Below, piece after piece: positions 31,418 to 42,990 of a stretch of DNA of 43,954 nucleotides. The first letter of the stretch is position 1; each line of letters begins with the position of its first letter. The translations under genes were made by a program, and so were the position numbers. The notes below the pieces were generated by a model. The model had not been told where the DNA came from. It worked only from the letters and a program-made list of their open reading frames with translations, and did not search any database. Source of the DNA: Spongospora subterranea (Eukaryota > Endomyxa > Phytomyxea > Plasmodiophorida > Plasmodiophoridae); contig OUQQ01000105.1 of the NCBI GenBank assembly GCA_900404475.1, positions 1 through 43,954 on the forward strand, written 5' to 3'.

Positions 31418-32026
31418 TTGCCCTGGCTCAAGTCGGAGGCCGACCAAAACAAGTCTGCAGGGTGGACGAACGTTGTCACGATGATGCCACAACAAGCGAT
31501 AACGCAGTTCGATGTTCGAAACTGTCAGGTTGTGATAAACAATCGCATGTCATATAGTTTAGTTCTAACCTCAATCCAAGGCGGAAGGGGGCTGATGCCG
31601 CTGGCCGGGTTCGCTGCCTGGGCGCCGGACGCCACTGATGACCAATGGCTGAAAATTGGTTCGAACCAAGCCCATGATTAAGCCCTATGGGAAACCCGCG
31701 GCTGCATGATGATGCAGTGGACGAAAATCATCAACGGCAACTTCGCAAACGGCGAACGTTCTCTGGAGGTGGACGCTATGCTGGTCAAGGTGGTACGCAC
31801 ACGCCGTTGGGTTCAATTTGCCAGAGCTGGGCCATGGCCGGTCGACGAGAGCGGATCTTGGCGAGCAAACGGTAGACCATTCACCCTCCTCGTCGAGCGC
31901 TTGATCAACGTCGTCCACCTCCAGAGAAAGTTCGCCGTTTGCGAAGTTCCCGTTGTTGGTTTCGTCCATTGCACCCACGTGTTTCCCTTAAAGGGATCAA
32001 TTATGGGCTTGGTTTACGGATTCTGA
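31418..32026 (+). pseudogene. Coding fragment followed by its own inverted partial copy
   Basis: One plus-strand frame runs from about 31418 to 32026 with a stop at 31679-31681. It contains RNCQVVINNRMSYSLVL and later NGNFANGERSLEVD. The minus strand reads NGNFANGELSLEVD from about 31960 downward. At DNA level about 31669-31780 and the reverse complement of about 31905-32016 match imperfectly, so a 110-base arm was duplicated inverted. About 32050-32190 holds another coding-like stretch (VSYDGAPSIFAITGSERG) that may be the lost remainder of the gene. No family is assigned. Confidence 0.4.
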
Positions 32027-32459
32027 TTCTGTTAACACTGTTCATATACCGGATCTCATCGTCGCTTCGAACGGGTCATTTCGCACAACTGGGATGTTTC
32101 ATATGACGGCGCCCCTTCAATATTCGCAATCACCGGTTCTGAACGGGGATATCATAACGCCCATTGGTTCACAGCCGTCCAATCTGGCTGTGGACTAGTA
32201 CGATCCTCAGATCACCGCCGCAATCAACCAACTCATTCGTTCAAAATTCGGGGCCGTTTTTTACAATCGCCAGCGTTGACTTCCACCACCAGAGAACCCC
32301 GTTTGAATCATCTCCAAATCAGTCGGTCGGCCATTGAAACGTGATTTAGAGGACATTATTTATTTTCTGACTATTTGGGAACATTTTTGGAAACTCGATT
32401 GATTGGAAAAAGTGATTCACTCGGACGACCATTGAACAAACGGGTCCTAAACGACAATC
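32027..32459. other. No intact gene
   Basis: Apart from the coding-like stretch near 32050-32190, nothing was recognised. The right part is the 3' region of the prolyl hydroxylase gene. Confidence 0.4.
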
Positions 32460-33983
32460 TCAGCCAACCGCCCGTTTGGAACAACGAACAACACGATTTA
32501 CCCAAAAGTACATATTCGCCGTCCATTTCTCCTTGTCGGCGACCGTCACCGGACATGATCCATGCAGCGACGCCTCGTCGATGTTCCCGTCGCCGAACAT
32601 CGAGTACATGATGACCATCGTTCCTCGACTCGGCTGGATACGATAATCGGCATCGCAGGGGGCGCGGGAGAACTCGTCGGCGCCGTTGGCACGTGGCCAG
32701 ACATCGGTACCGCCATCGGCCTCGTCGACCGTGTTCAGGTACAGGATCTGGTTCGCAGACACAACAACGACGTCAGTTGGCAATTTTCTCAAAACGAAAA
32801 CGTGGGTTTACGATCGTGGCGAAGCGGTTGTGGGGCAACGCTCGCTGCGATGTGGTGACGTCCATGGCGTCGTAATGGGGGAGGTACTCCTGATGCGCCT
32901 CGTATCGCGTGACCTGGATCTTCTCGGCGAAATAGAACGTCTCGATGTTGGCCTCGAAGCCCATGATCTCGAACACGCGCCGGGTGATGGCCGACACGAT
33001 CGGCGACTCCCCGTGCTCCAGCCAGGTCGACGACGCCTCCAGCGGCGATCCGTTGTCGAGTTTCCCCGACGAGATCTCGATCAGGTGATCGCACTCCTCC
33101 TCGGACAGGAAGTTCTCGATCTTGAGCATATGAGGACTGGTCGAGATCGTCTCCAGTTTTACCTAAAACGCGACAACGAATCAGAACAGGATCACGGAAC
33201 CGAGTTCGATCGCGACGACCTCGTGAACATCGGTCTTTAACCGCCCTTCATAAGAGCCGAACTGAACCGTATCGGCTGAAATCGTTCGAACCGACCCTAG
33301 TTGGCCGATCTTGGGCACAGTCCTGACCAAGGGCGCTCGTGGCCAATACCCGATCACCCCGTTCCCGGTCGTGGCACAGTGTTGTCGCAGGGCCTCGATG
33401 TGCTCGGGCGGTGCGATGTGGATCTTCCCGCAATGCCTCAGGTCGATCTCCTCCTCGAACAGCAGCTCCTGCGTGTTGCTGTTCCGGAACGCCCAAACAT
33501 CTGGCGGCAACCGAAGATCAGCCCATTAACAGCACACACACAAAAACGAGATAAATATCACTGACGCCCTCGTATTGACGATATATTTCCTGTATAGGAA
33601 TACGGCTCCATCGTGAACCAGAATTGTTCATCGCCAGAATAATCCTTCCAATACGTGTCGACGCTGGCGCCGAGCCGGTTGAAGAACTCCAACGACAGCG
33701 ACGTTGAGTACGGGGTGTTGTTGATCTGGGAGGTGGATGGCGCTACGGGAACGGCCAGGTACAGGCCCTGGCAAATGCCAGGAATCACCGAGCAGACCGT
33801 GGTGGCGTCCAGCGCCAGCAGGCCGAGGGTGATCAGCGGGGCCAGGAGCGCCACGACGATGGCGACGATTGGGATGATGACGGAGATCGTAGACGATGGG
33901 GCGGCGGCGGCGGCGGCGGCATCGCGTTTAACAGGTTCGTTGATAGTGGTCGCCTTCTTCACAGTAGCCGATTTAGTGCTCAT
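32460..33983 (-). CDS. Membrane-anchored prolyl 4-hydroxylase (2OG-Fe(II) oxygenase)
   Basis: Hydroxylates proline using Fe(II) and 2-oxoglutarate, usually in the ER/Golgi on secreted proteins. Minus-strand exons 33983-33566, 33500-33220, 33162-32812 and 32747-32460 give 445 residues; introns are 65, 57 and 64 nt. A cytosolic tail with a run of Ala (encoded by a GCC repeat) precedes one transmembrane helix at about 33-58. The catalytic domain starts with IENFLSEEECDHLIE. Iron ligands fit H329-x-D331 (PHYDAMD) and H412 (ASLHGSCPV), with K424 in EKW as the 2-oxoglutarate-binding base. The family pattern YLN-V-GG-T-FP appears as YLNTVDEADGGTDVWP. The 230 residues before the catalytic core are longer than in typical plant P4Hs and unrecognised. 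Confidence 0.88.
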
Positions 33984-34313
33984 CGTAATAACTTACGGGT
34001 TGTGGTCGATAAATATGAAATGACGGTGATCGGTGTGAAGATGTTCGAGACAAGTCGCGTTGATCGGGTGATTCATTCGCCAACAAGTGTGAGTCATTTC
34101 GAACGTTTTTTTTGTGTTCGGTCCTTTGGTCCATTGGTCGTGTAGTCAGCAGGCGGGACCAGATATCGCCATCTTCAGGATGTGGTGTTCGGCTGTCGCT
34201 CGCGCTTGAGCCGCCGCAATCACCGGGGTGGGTGTTGGTCATCGTGACGACGATGGCGATATCAGTGTCGGATGGTGGCACGTGCCTGGGTGATAATCTA
34301 ATCAGGCGAAGGG
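33984..34313. promoter_or_regulatory. Divergent intergenic region (bidirectional promoter)
   Basis: 330 bases separate the start codons of the prolyl hydroxylase (minus) and the membrane protein (plus). No frame of note is independent of the neighbours. It must contain both promoters, though no individual element could be named. Confidence 0.45.
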
Positions 34314-36350
34314 ATGGCGATATCAATATGGGAGTCCGTTCAGGGTGTCATCCTCACACTTGCTCTATTCCACGCCCTTCTCCACACGATCGTCTCCGTC
34401 GTCGTCATCGTTATTTCGTCCCGATCGCCGTTTCGCCCACTATCGACCATATCCCTGTTGATTGTGGTCATCGCTCACGCGACTCTGTTCTACGTCAACG
34501 TGTTCAACCAGCTCGATCTCGGGAACATGTTCACGGCCAATCGATGGCCAACCCAGTTCCTCGTACACCGTTGGCCGATCATGTTCATTATCGAGCCGTT
34601 ATTGATATTGTTTATAACCTGGTTCAAGCTGGCCTGTTGTATTGACGCCTGGCGCTTCGTCCCTCGTCGCAGTGAAGGTTTGCCGATGTCGTTCAAACTG
34701 ATTTCACTCAAATCGTTGACCCTTCGATCGTAGTGGAAAAATTTCGAGACGACTACGAGAACATAAAAGGGCACCGCGACTTCATCATGATCTTCTCCCT
34801 ATCCGGGGAAGAGAATCAGGACCATGCGCTGGCCGCGATCAATAGCGCCATGAACTCCATGTTCCCCGCGCATCGCCTTCGGATCCTGATCATATTCTAT
34901 GGCCCATCGTCGTCGGTCCTGGACCGGTTCCTGATATCGCGCCTGGCGTCGCACGTGAACTCGTCGCCGGCCGAGATCGTCGCCACCGAAAACCTCGTAT
35001 CGGTTCAAGGCGTCAAGGTTCGGGGTGTTCTCACAGCTCCCTGTCGAGTTTCTGAACCGATTGCGAACGACTAGATGTCGTTTTTACGGTTTGGGCCCTC
35101 GTCTGCGTTGATAGCGCAATCTCGAGCGATTGATTTCATCAGCCTATTGTACGTCGATGATCAACAACGCAAGCCAGTCGTGTGCTTTCAGGAAGCCAAC
35201 ATGTTGCTGGACGAGATGGCGATCGCCAGGTGGTTCATCATCGGCAGAATCGGTTTTCTGAACCAACAGCTCATGGCCGACCAATTGTCCCTTTAGGTTC
35301 GTGTACGAGCTGGACGATCCCCATCGTGATTTCCTTACAGGGATCTCCCTGGACGAGCCCAATATGCCGATCGGTTCCCGAATCCGGGGCGCCATTTCAA
35401 CCGGCTCGCAAGTGATTGACCGGATCGCCGAGGACTACTCTGGTAATGTCACGACCATCCCCCGTTATTTCCTCGTCGCCCGATTCAAAGTACGACCCGG
35501 GTCCATCCCGATCCGTATTTCATACACATGACAGGATTGACAGGCTCTGAAATCGATCGCCAGCGGTATATTCAGTGAATATGATGGTGAGGCGGTGCCC
35601 ACCACGCCGGAGACCGATCTCGCCATGAAACTCATGCACTCTAAACCAACCCAGCACCGAGTGGGAATATGCATCGGTAGTAGCGCCATCATACTCGCCC
35701 GTGTCTGTATTAGTAAGACCATCGGCCAGGGGCACTCAGAACGATGCAATCGGAGAATCCATCGGAAACTTTCGTGGAAAAACAGATCCGTGAATTGCGG
35801 GTTGCTGGCGACGTTAAGGTATGAAGAAGTAATGGGTTGGGATTTCGATTAATGACCAAACGGCGTAAAACAGGCATGGATGGCATCACCGTTATTATGT
35901 ATTTTGACGCTGGGCACCGCAATGTTCCAGGCTCATATTCCGTTCTACGTCCAGCTATTCCTATTGGAGTAAGCGGTGCGGTGCCACACAGGACACATCT
36001 GGATATTGATATTGGATTGTGCAACCGTGGTCAGGTACATGAGCGGGAGAGGGATCAGAATAGCGACCTCCTACATATTCCTGTTGATATTACCAACCTA
36101 TATCTTTATGGCATTAGCCGGTACGTTAATGAACATCATCTCCACTAATATACGAAGCTGAACAATATTAGGATCACGGTTTAACAGGAAAGACGTGATT
36201 ATCACTATTCCTATCAACTTTGTCATATCAATCATAGTCGACCCGATAACGGAAGTCACGACACTGTGGAATTTCTCGAAAGAAACTTGGATGGACATCA
36301 GAAAGGGTAACGGAGAACCGAAAGGGTCTAAGGCGTTGGACAATGTATAA
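34314..36350 (+). CDS. Multi-pass membrane protein, possibly divergent GT2 glycosyltransferase (9 exons)
   Basis: Exons 34314-34677, 34734-35017, 35075-35229, 35297-35489, 35544-35676, 35730-35818, 35874-35968, 36035-36120 and 36172-36350 splice to 525 residues; introns are 51-67 nt. Three N-terminal membrane helices (for example GVILTLALFHALLHTIVSVV) precede a cytosolic domain of about 270 residues. This opens with HRDFIMIFSLSGEENQDHAL and contains PETDLAMKL and VGICIGALRTMQSENPSE. Two or three C-terminal helices follow, then WNFSKETWMDIRKG near the end. Topology and the strand-loop start resemble chitin/hyaluronan synthase-like GT2 enzymes, but the QxxRW motif is not seen (TFVEKQIREL stands near its place). 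The GT2 label is tentative; the gene model itself is firm because all junctions keep phase. Confidence 0.7.
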
Positions 36351-36417
36351 TAAACGGATGAGACATTTCGCATAGTTAACGACCGGTATAACACAATGAC
36401 GTTGCAAGGCTTTGCGC

Positions 36418-37935
36418 TTATATGTTCCAAGCAGCTCTAGCTTGATTTTGCATATTATTCGCTAATGCCAGGAGATGATCCACATCCAAAGTCGGAAGCT
36501 GTTGAAGCGACCCCTGAAAATTGCATTAACTTTCTGTAAAAGCGCGAACAGCCAAAAGACGTACTTTTAACTCCGAGTAATCACATTCGAGTAGCGATTC
36601 TTTACACAAACTGAGAATTGCTAAACAAACAAACATGTGAAGTTCTAAGTCGGAACTAAGGGCAAAATATGTATCCCAAAGGCGGAGAACACAGAAAAAT
36701 GGCAATTCGGCGCACAATAAATGACGGAGCCTGAAACACAGGTAAGAATTGTTTTTTTCGCGGCAAGTGACGGGATATCACCAAGGGATGGCCCATTCAT
36801 TAGGCCTAAGCTCTTCGTCTTCAAAGTGACTACATAGATCGGGTTCGAAGGTGCGAAACAGCATAATGAACTTTGCAAGAATACGATCCATTCCCGCGCT
36901 TTCTATAGACTCGATGTAATCCTGATCCAATCCAATAAGGAGACCATACCCCAACACAGAGTCGAATAGTTACTTGTAGGGCTAAAAACGAAAAGTACAC
37001 CGAGCAGGGGTCGGGCATACAATGCAGAAAAGGGGCAAGGAGGTAAACAGCAGATAAATCCAGCTCAACGTTTTTTGCAGATATGTGCATCAAAATTAAT
37101 CGTTCTGAGAGGCAAGACGGTGAAATTAGATACACACGCAATATGGCTGGGAAAGAAGAACATACCCAAAAGAAACAACCTTTCTACGTCATAAGGGACA
37201 CCTGATCCCGTCGCGATCGTAGACCCGCACGACGACAATTGTGTGCCATCAATACTGCCGTCGTTGACGTTATTGTCATGTCTACAAGAACCCAGTGAGT
37301 GACTGTACCAGTGGAGTAAATCGGAGAAATATATGTACTGAGATGAGACGATTCTTTCAATCGTCGGAATTTGTTGCCCAAACATAGCTGGCGACATGTT
37401 GTCCCATTCATCATCGTTTTCTTCAAATTGCCTCTGTAAAAAGGCAAAATGACGTCTAATCTCAGCGCGAAGCTGTTTCAGCAAATCCGGAGAGAGCTGA
37501 CGCGTTGGATCAGTATCCTAGCAGAGGATGAATACTAAGCCACAAATCACCAAAACGATATTGTATCAGGATCCACCTCTACCGTTCTTTGTTGAACGCG
37601 ATTAAACTCTTCAAAAAGAGAGCGCTGCGTGGCAAAGTTTTCGGTATTATCTGGACAGGATACTCCAAGAAGGTATTTCCACACTTCGCCACGGACAGAA
37701 GATGGAATTCCAGTACGACTAGCCTGAAAAAAATCACGATTGGTTGAAAGTCAACATATACATGTCAAGTGTCATTATTGGGTTCAGATTTGAGCGAAAA
37801 AAACACGGAAATCGGCAGTTGCCAGACCTCTCTCAATCTGTCGATGTCAACTGCCCCTTCAGCGGAAAGCAATTCCTCAAAATCGGCGCTAGAAAAAGCG
37901 CAGTTCGCCGTCGAAAGATGATCGGCTTCGCTCAT
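36418..37935 (-). CDS. TBC-domain protein, Rab-GAP family (8 exons)
   Basis: TBC proteins speed GTP hydrolysis by Rab GTPases. Minus-strand exons 37935-37828, 37723-37583, 37517-37166, 37104-36999, 36972-36950, 36902-36782, 36730-36565 and 36513-36418 give 370 residues. Hallmarks: SRTGIPSSVRGEVWKYLLG at the start, KQLRAEIRRHF where the IxxDxxR arginine-finger box lies, YLLAPFL, and LRHLLCAELPFFCVLRLWDT with the RLWD signature. The YxQ glutamine-finger box appears replaced (NVELDLSAVYLLAP). Intron 4 (36998-36973) is 26 nt; the others are 47-104 nt. The ATG at 37935 is the first usable Met. The gene is convergent with the membrane protein, 67 bases away. Confidence 0.82.
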
Positions 37936-38562
37936 GAAGCGGTAAAAGTTATCCTTCCGCACAAGACCATGGGACCACGACCCGTGAACCCGGTTAAGGA
38001 GCACCAGCGTGAAGTATGTGGATTGATGATCGCGCGAAGGCCTGAAGGGCGCTGGCAATGGATACGTCTATCCGCCTAGATAGGCAGGTTTGCCTCTGTG
38101 AGAGGTTAATGAAGTCTGGAATATCGGTCGTTATGGAATTATTCCAATGAGTCAGAGAGGCCCCCCACCCCCACGTATCTTTTGTGAACACTCTAGTGTA
38201 CATTCGGGAACACTGCCTGATTAACCCTAATGCCCAATAATAATTTTCAAACGTGAACTCCGCACTGAGTTTTATTTACTGATTCCGTCTCAAATTTTCG
38301 TTGCTACTCCCGTCCATCTATTTCATGGTTAAGATTAATTGGCGCTGGAAGACAACGGACAATTTGACGTCAATACACTACGATTTCTAGTCGTTCCGGT
38401 CAGATAATGAAAAGATATGCCTCAGAAAGCTTGCCACAAAATCACTGCGGAAGGATTTAGAGGCCGCGTTATCGTCGTTTCTATGTGTACACCTGTAAAT
38501 CATGTGTGTCGGTGGATTGGCTGCGCAACTACGGCACATTCCCATCGCGGTTTCGCATCGGA
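37936..38562. other. Divergent intergenic region
   Basis: About 630 bases between the TBC start (minus) and CstF-77 start (plus). Short frames overlap here in several phases but none forms an exon I can support. It probably holds both promoters. Confidence 0.4.
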
Positions 38563-41500
38563 ATGGCGTCAACTTCCGAGGCTTTGTTTCCAGAGGAGCT
38601 GGTCGCAGGGCTAACCCCGAATCTACAGACGGCTGCGGAGACGCTCAGGAACGATGTCTACGACACAGCAGCATGGATGACGATTATGCGCCACTTCAAC
38701 TCATTACCGATGGGTACATCAGATGGTTCCCGGACTGTTTTCAATACTTTTCTGAAATATTTCCCAACGGCCGCCGATTATGTATACAACATTCTTAGCC
38801 TTTTTCGCTCTTTTCGCTTGATCTGAATATTTTTCAGTGGAAATTTTTTCTTGAAAAAGAGATCGAGGCCAAAAACTGGAGTAAGTAGGATGTTGCAGTT
38901 AATGCAATGAGCTGCTCGTTCTGTATCAGTTCAAACATTGCTGTAGAAATCAAAGAGTAACGTGATGTTCTTTAGAAATGGTCGACGACCTGTTCAGTCG
39001 TTGCCTACCGATATGTCTCGATGTCGAGCTGTATAGGGTGTATATTCGATATCAGCAGATTATCAAACACAATCAACCTGATGAGCGCGCCGCCTTATGT
39101 ATATTTATAGCGATTACAGCCTTGTGTTCACAAATATCTCATCACTTTTTGTGTAGGTACTGCCTATGAATTTACGCTGGAGCATATTGGCCTCGACTTC
39201 AACTCCTCTAATATTTGGATGGATTATCTGAACTTTTTGATGAGCTCTGAGGTTTGATTCTGAGACCACTGTCGGTTCCGTATGAATTTACGTCTTGTTT
39301 CGCGGCAGGCATTAAACGCAACAGAAGAAATGGAAAAGATGGGGCTAATCAGAAAAGTGTATCAGAGGGCGATCGCCATTCCTCTTAGTCAAACTGAAAC
39401 AATTTGGAAAAACTACGATACTTGGGAGCACAAACACTATAAAGTACATTATATCATCAAAAACGCATAGATTTTCGTCTTAACTGGCGAGTATCAGGAT
39501 CTTGCAGCGGGAACGCTGGCGCTATCACATCCTATCTACCTGAAATGCCTCAATGTTAAACGAGAATTGAAAAAAAAGAGGGAAGGGTTACTCCTTGAAA
39601 TGTTAGCAAAACCAACTCCCGCAGGTACTACAAGCTAGAATATGTAAATGTGCTTGATAATGAGGCTCGATGCTTAATAGGGTCTCATGCCCAAGCACGT
39701 GATTATCGCCAAGTATTGCTTTGGCAGCGTCTGCTCACCTACGAGCTGGTATCATCCCTATTAAGTGGTCGAGTAAAGTTTAATCGTTCTGGATAGGGAA
39801 ACCCGCTTCGACTAGACCCCCCTTTGTTCAAAGCTCGTCTTCAATTTTCTTTCCGTCAATGTCTGTGTTCCCTCAGATTTTATCCAGAGATATGGAACGC
39901 GTATGCCGTTTTTATGAACGACAAATCGAGCCATGGTAAGAAAGTCAGTGTATTATTTAGAGCGATTCATACTCAGGGTTCATGAAGAGGACGCTGTTCG
40001 TGTTTACGACCAATCGTTGGAGGTTTTACATTCAATGCCGTTAATGCATTTTTTATACGCAGATTTCCAAGAGCGTAAAAGGAATTTAAAGGTTTGTCTT
40101 TCTCAGTTCGATATGATTCAGTTGTGGTAATTTCAATTAGGAAGCGAGACAGATTTATGAGAATCTATTCGAATCTTCAGACGCAACATCGCCGTTATGC
40201 GCCATTGAATTGTTGCGGTATATCAGGCGAACGTACGTAGCGATTTTTTAATCCCCGACAATAGTAATCAATATTTGGCAGTGAGGGCTCAGAGGCGGCC
40301 AGGAAAAAGATGGTGTCTCTCATCCGTTCCCCAAACTGTACATACCATCTCTATTGCGCTGCCGCGTTGATGGAATGTACGATTGAACTAGTCAATGCAT
40401 CGCTTGTACTATCTAATGTTCTCACAGATCATATCGACAACGACCCTAATGTTGGAAGCAATATTTTCAACCTTGGTCTAAAGAAGTTTCCCACATGTAT
40501 CCCATTTCTGGTATATATTTTGTGGAGTCTGTGCTTTTCTTTGCTTATACCGTCCTTTCAACAGTGTGAATACCTCGATTTCCTTTATTCTCGGAATGAC
40601 CATCAGAACATGCGTTTAATTTTCGAACAATGTTTCCGGGAGCTTGCACATGATAAAAATGCAGCTCCAATATACGACCGTTTCGTGCAGTTCGAGAGAA
40701 TGGTCTTTTCATCAACGGTGTTTGCAGACACAGCTTCTCACAAATGTTGCTAGGTGTCAGATTTTTCCACTGTCGAAGCAGCTGAACTGAGACGAGATAC
40801 TGCTTTGGGTCGCGATGCCCGATTATCTCCACCTGGCAACGTTTTCAGCATCAATGCAGTTATAGACCGCAGACGTTTTCAGGTCAGTTTATTATAGATA
40901 TGGCCAAAGCAGCGGATAACGAATCGATTATAGGATTTGTACTCATGCTCCGAATCTTACCGCAATGCTGTTGCCTTGGGACCGTTATTGCTCAAGCAAA
41001 AACGGAACGCTTTTCTGGGAGAATCTACTGATACTGTTCAAAACGAAGAGAGTGTTAAATCACTTGATAGGCCTGATTTATCTGCAATGTGCAAGGTCTT
41101 GTTACTTGCTTGTGCAAACACGTATAGTTGCTGACTGTGCTTAGGTTCTTGAAAACGGTAACCCCATAGCTACGTTCTCTCTAGATATCGGTTCTGCACT
41201 TCATGATTTGCTTCTTCGGTTTGTTTACGTCAGCATGTTACGTCCCGTTTTGTATTGAACATACCGTAGTCTGCCAGCAACCTCTGGTCCCAAAATTGCA
41301 CAGATTGATCGTCTAATGAGCTGGATATTAACGGCGAGTCCGAAGGTGATTCAGGTTGGTTTGAGTCACATTACTCTGTCTCTAGCCACTTATTGTTAAT
41401 ATGACGCGTTTCAGTTGTCTGTGAATTCTACAGAGAAACCAATCCGTTCTACCGGTGTCAAGAGGGAGGCCACCGAAATGAATCAACCGACGTTACCGAA

Positions 41501-41585
41501 CGGTTCTAGTGCTCCCGCTCCCGACCTTTATCGGATGAGGCAAGCTAAGAAGATTGCCAAATCACCAGCGACCAGTTTAGCTTAA
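38563..41585 (+). CDS. Cleavage stimulation factor subunit CstF-77 / Rna14 (17 exons)
   Basis: Scaffold of the mRNA 3'-end cleavage and polyadenylation machinery, built of HAT repeats (Suf domain). Seventeen exons, from 38563-38781 to 41415-41585, splice to 728 residues, close to human CstF-77 (717). Blocks in order: WKFFLEKEIEAKNW, DLFSRCLPICLDVELYRVY, WMDYLNFLMSSE, RKVYQRAIAIPL-TETIWKNYD, GNPLRLDPPLFKARLQFSF, FYPEIWNAYAVF, EARQIYENLFES, YHLYCAAALME, NIFNLGLKKFP, EYLDFLYSRNDHQNMRLIFE, RRRFQDLYSCSES, and the C-terminal monkeytail-like DLYRMRQAKK. Two introns are ultrashort, 39444-39470 (27 nt) and 39936-39960 (25 nt); the others are 48-95 nt. Residues near 40385-40425 may be an unspliced insertion. 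Confidence 0.93.
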
Positions 41586-41589
41586 TACA

Positions 41590-42270
41590 TACGTACCAAC
41601 TTCTGAATCGTCAATGTTCCGACCTTGTAGGTATCAAGAAGCATTCCCTTCCTAGCTTGATTCGCCACAGTTTGATCAACCGGACCAGAACCGTGTGAGA
41701 AGGAAAGAATCCAGGGGGCGTGCCCGTGTGTTCGCCTGGTAGCGACGGCTCCGCTGAGCAGAACCGTCAACGAACCATGAACGGGAAAGGTGTCGTCCGA
41801 AATTTGCGAAAATTCTTGTTAGTTTCAATAACCGCTGCACAAGCTTCTTCGGGGGCTGTCGGGACTTGCGTGACGACATCCCACCCGAAACCTAAATTGT
41901 TTTCAAGTACTATGTGAAATCCTTGAAGTCTTTCTTCAAAGCATCCAGACGGGACTTGATCTTCCCCCCGAAGTAGATTGCATTTGAATTGCTTCGTAAC
42001 CGCCGCCCAGGTCTTGAAGCCTGTATCGGCGCGCTTGCCCATATCAGCTTGAGCCTGCAGCTGCGCCTAGGAACTGGTCCTTAATTGTATCCCATACGGC
42101 CCTGAGATGGTTCTCCGATGGCGTCATTGTTGTGTGGGGGAACCGTCTGGGGAACGGCGCCGTTATGGGGAAACGAGCAAAATGACATAATGCACCTCCG
42201 TGGTTGCCAGGCTCGCTCTTTTTCTTTATATTTTGGGAGCAAAGAACATCTAATTTTTTGCCAACCAAAA
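41590..42270 (-). mobile_element. Myb/SANT-like domain remnant of a DNA transposon
   Basis: Minus-strand frame 42042-41767 reads GKRADTGFKTWAAVTKQF then NNLGFGWDVVTQVPTAPEEA. This is the Myb/SANT-like DNA-binding domain (PF12776 type) seen in Harbinger-like transposon proteins and plant L10-interacting MYB proteins. Expected sequence between the two blocks is scrambled by frameshifts. The upstream frame to 42268 (SENHLRAVWDTIKDQF) and the downstream frame to 41676 are probably pieces of the same decayed element. Confidence 0.5.
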
Positions 42271-42990
42271 ATCACAATCACTTGCCGATGTGGACAACGC
42301 AGGGCACGCCTGAGAAGGCACGACAACAATACAAAAAACAATGCGAATCACTCACACGAAAACACTATACACAAACATTTCCACAATAGCCAATTAAATC
42401 CACGACTATTCAAACGCTCATCAAAACATCATGTAACACAACATCAATTCAGACAAATTACAGAATATCCCAACTGATGCGCGAAATAATAAATACAAAC
42501 AAGAACAACAGAGGAAACCCTTGCACGGAAGCATTCCCCACGAAATAAATGTACTGGTATAATTTGACAAAGCTACGTCTATTGTAAAGAGCCCAAGCCA
42601 CACTCACTCTATCCAATGCAACAACAAATCCATGTACAGAAACTTACGTTTGATATCGAAAAAGATGCAGCAGGGAAGGTGCATAGAGGTTTCAATGTGT
42701 TTTTCGATCACGGTATCCAGTTTCGAACCCTGCAGAACAGCACCTCAACTGCACAACGAGAAATTGTACGAACTATCGATTTGCGATTTGTTGCGGACCA
42801 CAGATAAGCCAGGTTTGCACTGCAGACCCAACCAAGCAACATATTTGTGCCACGTGCGATGCTCAAGGCCATTACACACACTCGACCCAAACATGTAGTC
42901 CCTCTGTTCAGAATTAGTTGTCCCATAACGCAATTGTTTTTGTTCAAAATTAGTACAGTAGTCCACTTCAAAATTCTGGAACACGTTGAC
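42271..42990. other. No gene seen
   Basis: About 720 A/C-rich bases with only overlapping short frames. It probably consists of transposon flanks. Confidence 0.45.

Noticed and set aside
32686..33240. 184-codon plus-strand frame
   Set aside because: Antisense shadow of the prolyl 4-hydroxylase exons 3 and 4.
34112..34645. 177-codon plus-strand frame
   Set aside because: Overlaps the first exon of the 525-residue membrane protein in another frame and has no domain.
40385..40425. 37-nt intron in CstF-77 exon 11
   Set aside because: GT-AG ends exist but splicing breaks the frame, so the exon was left unspliced.
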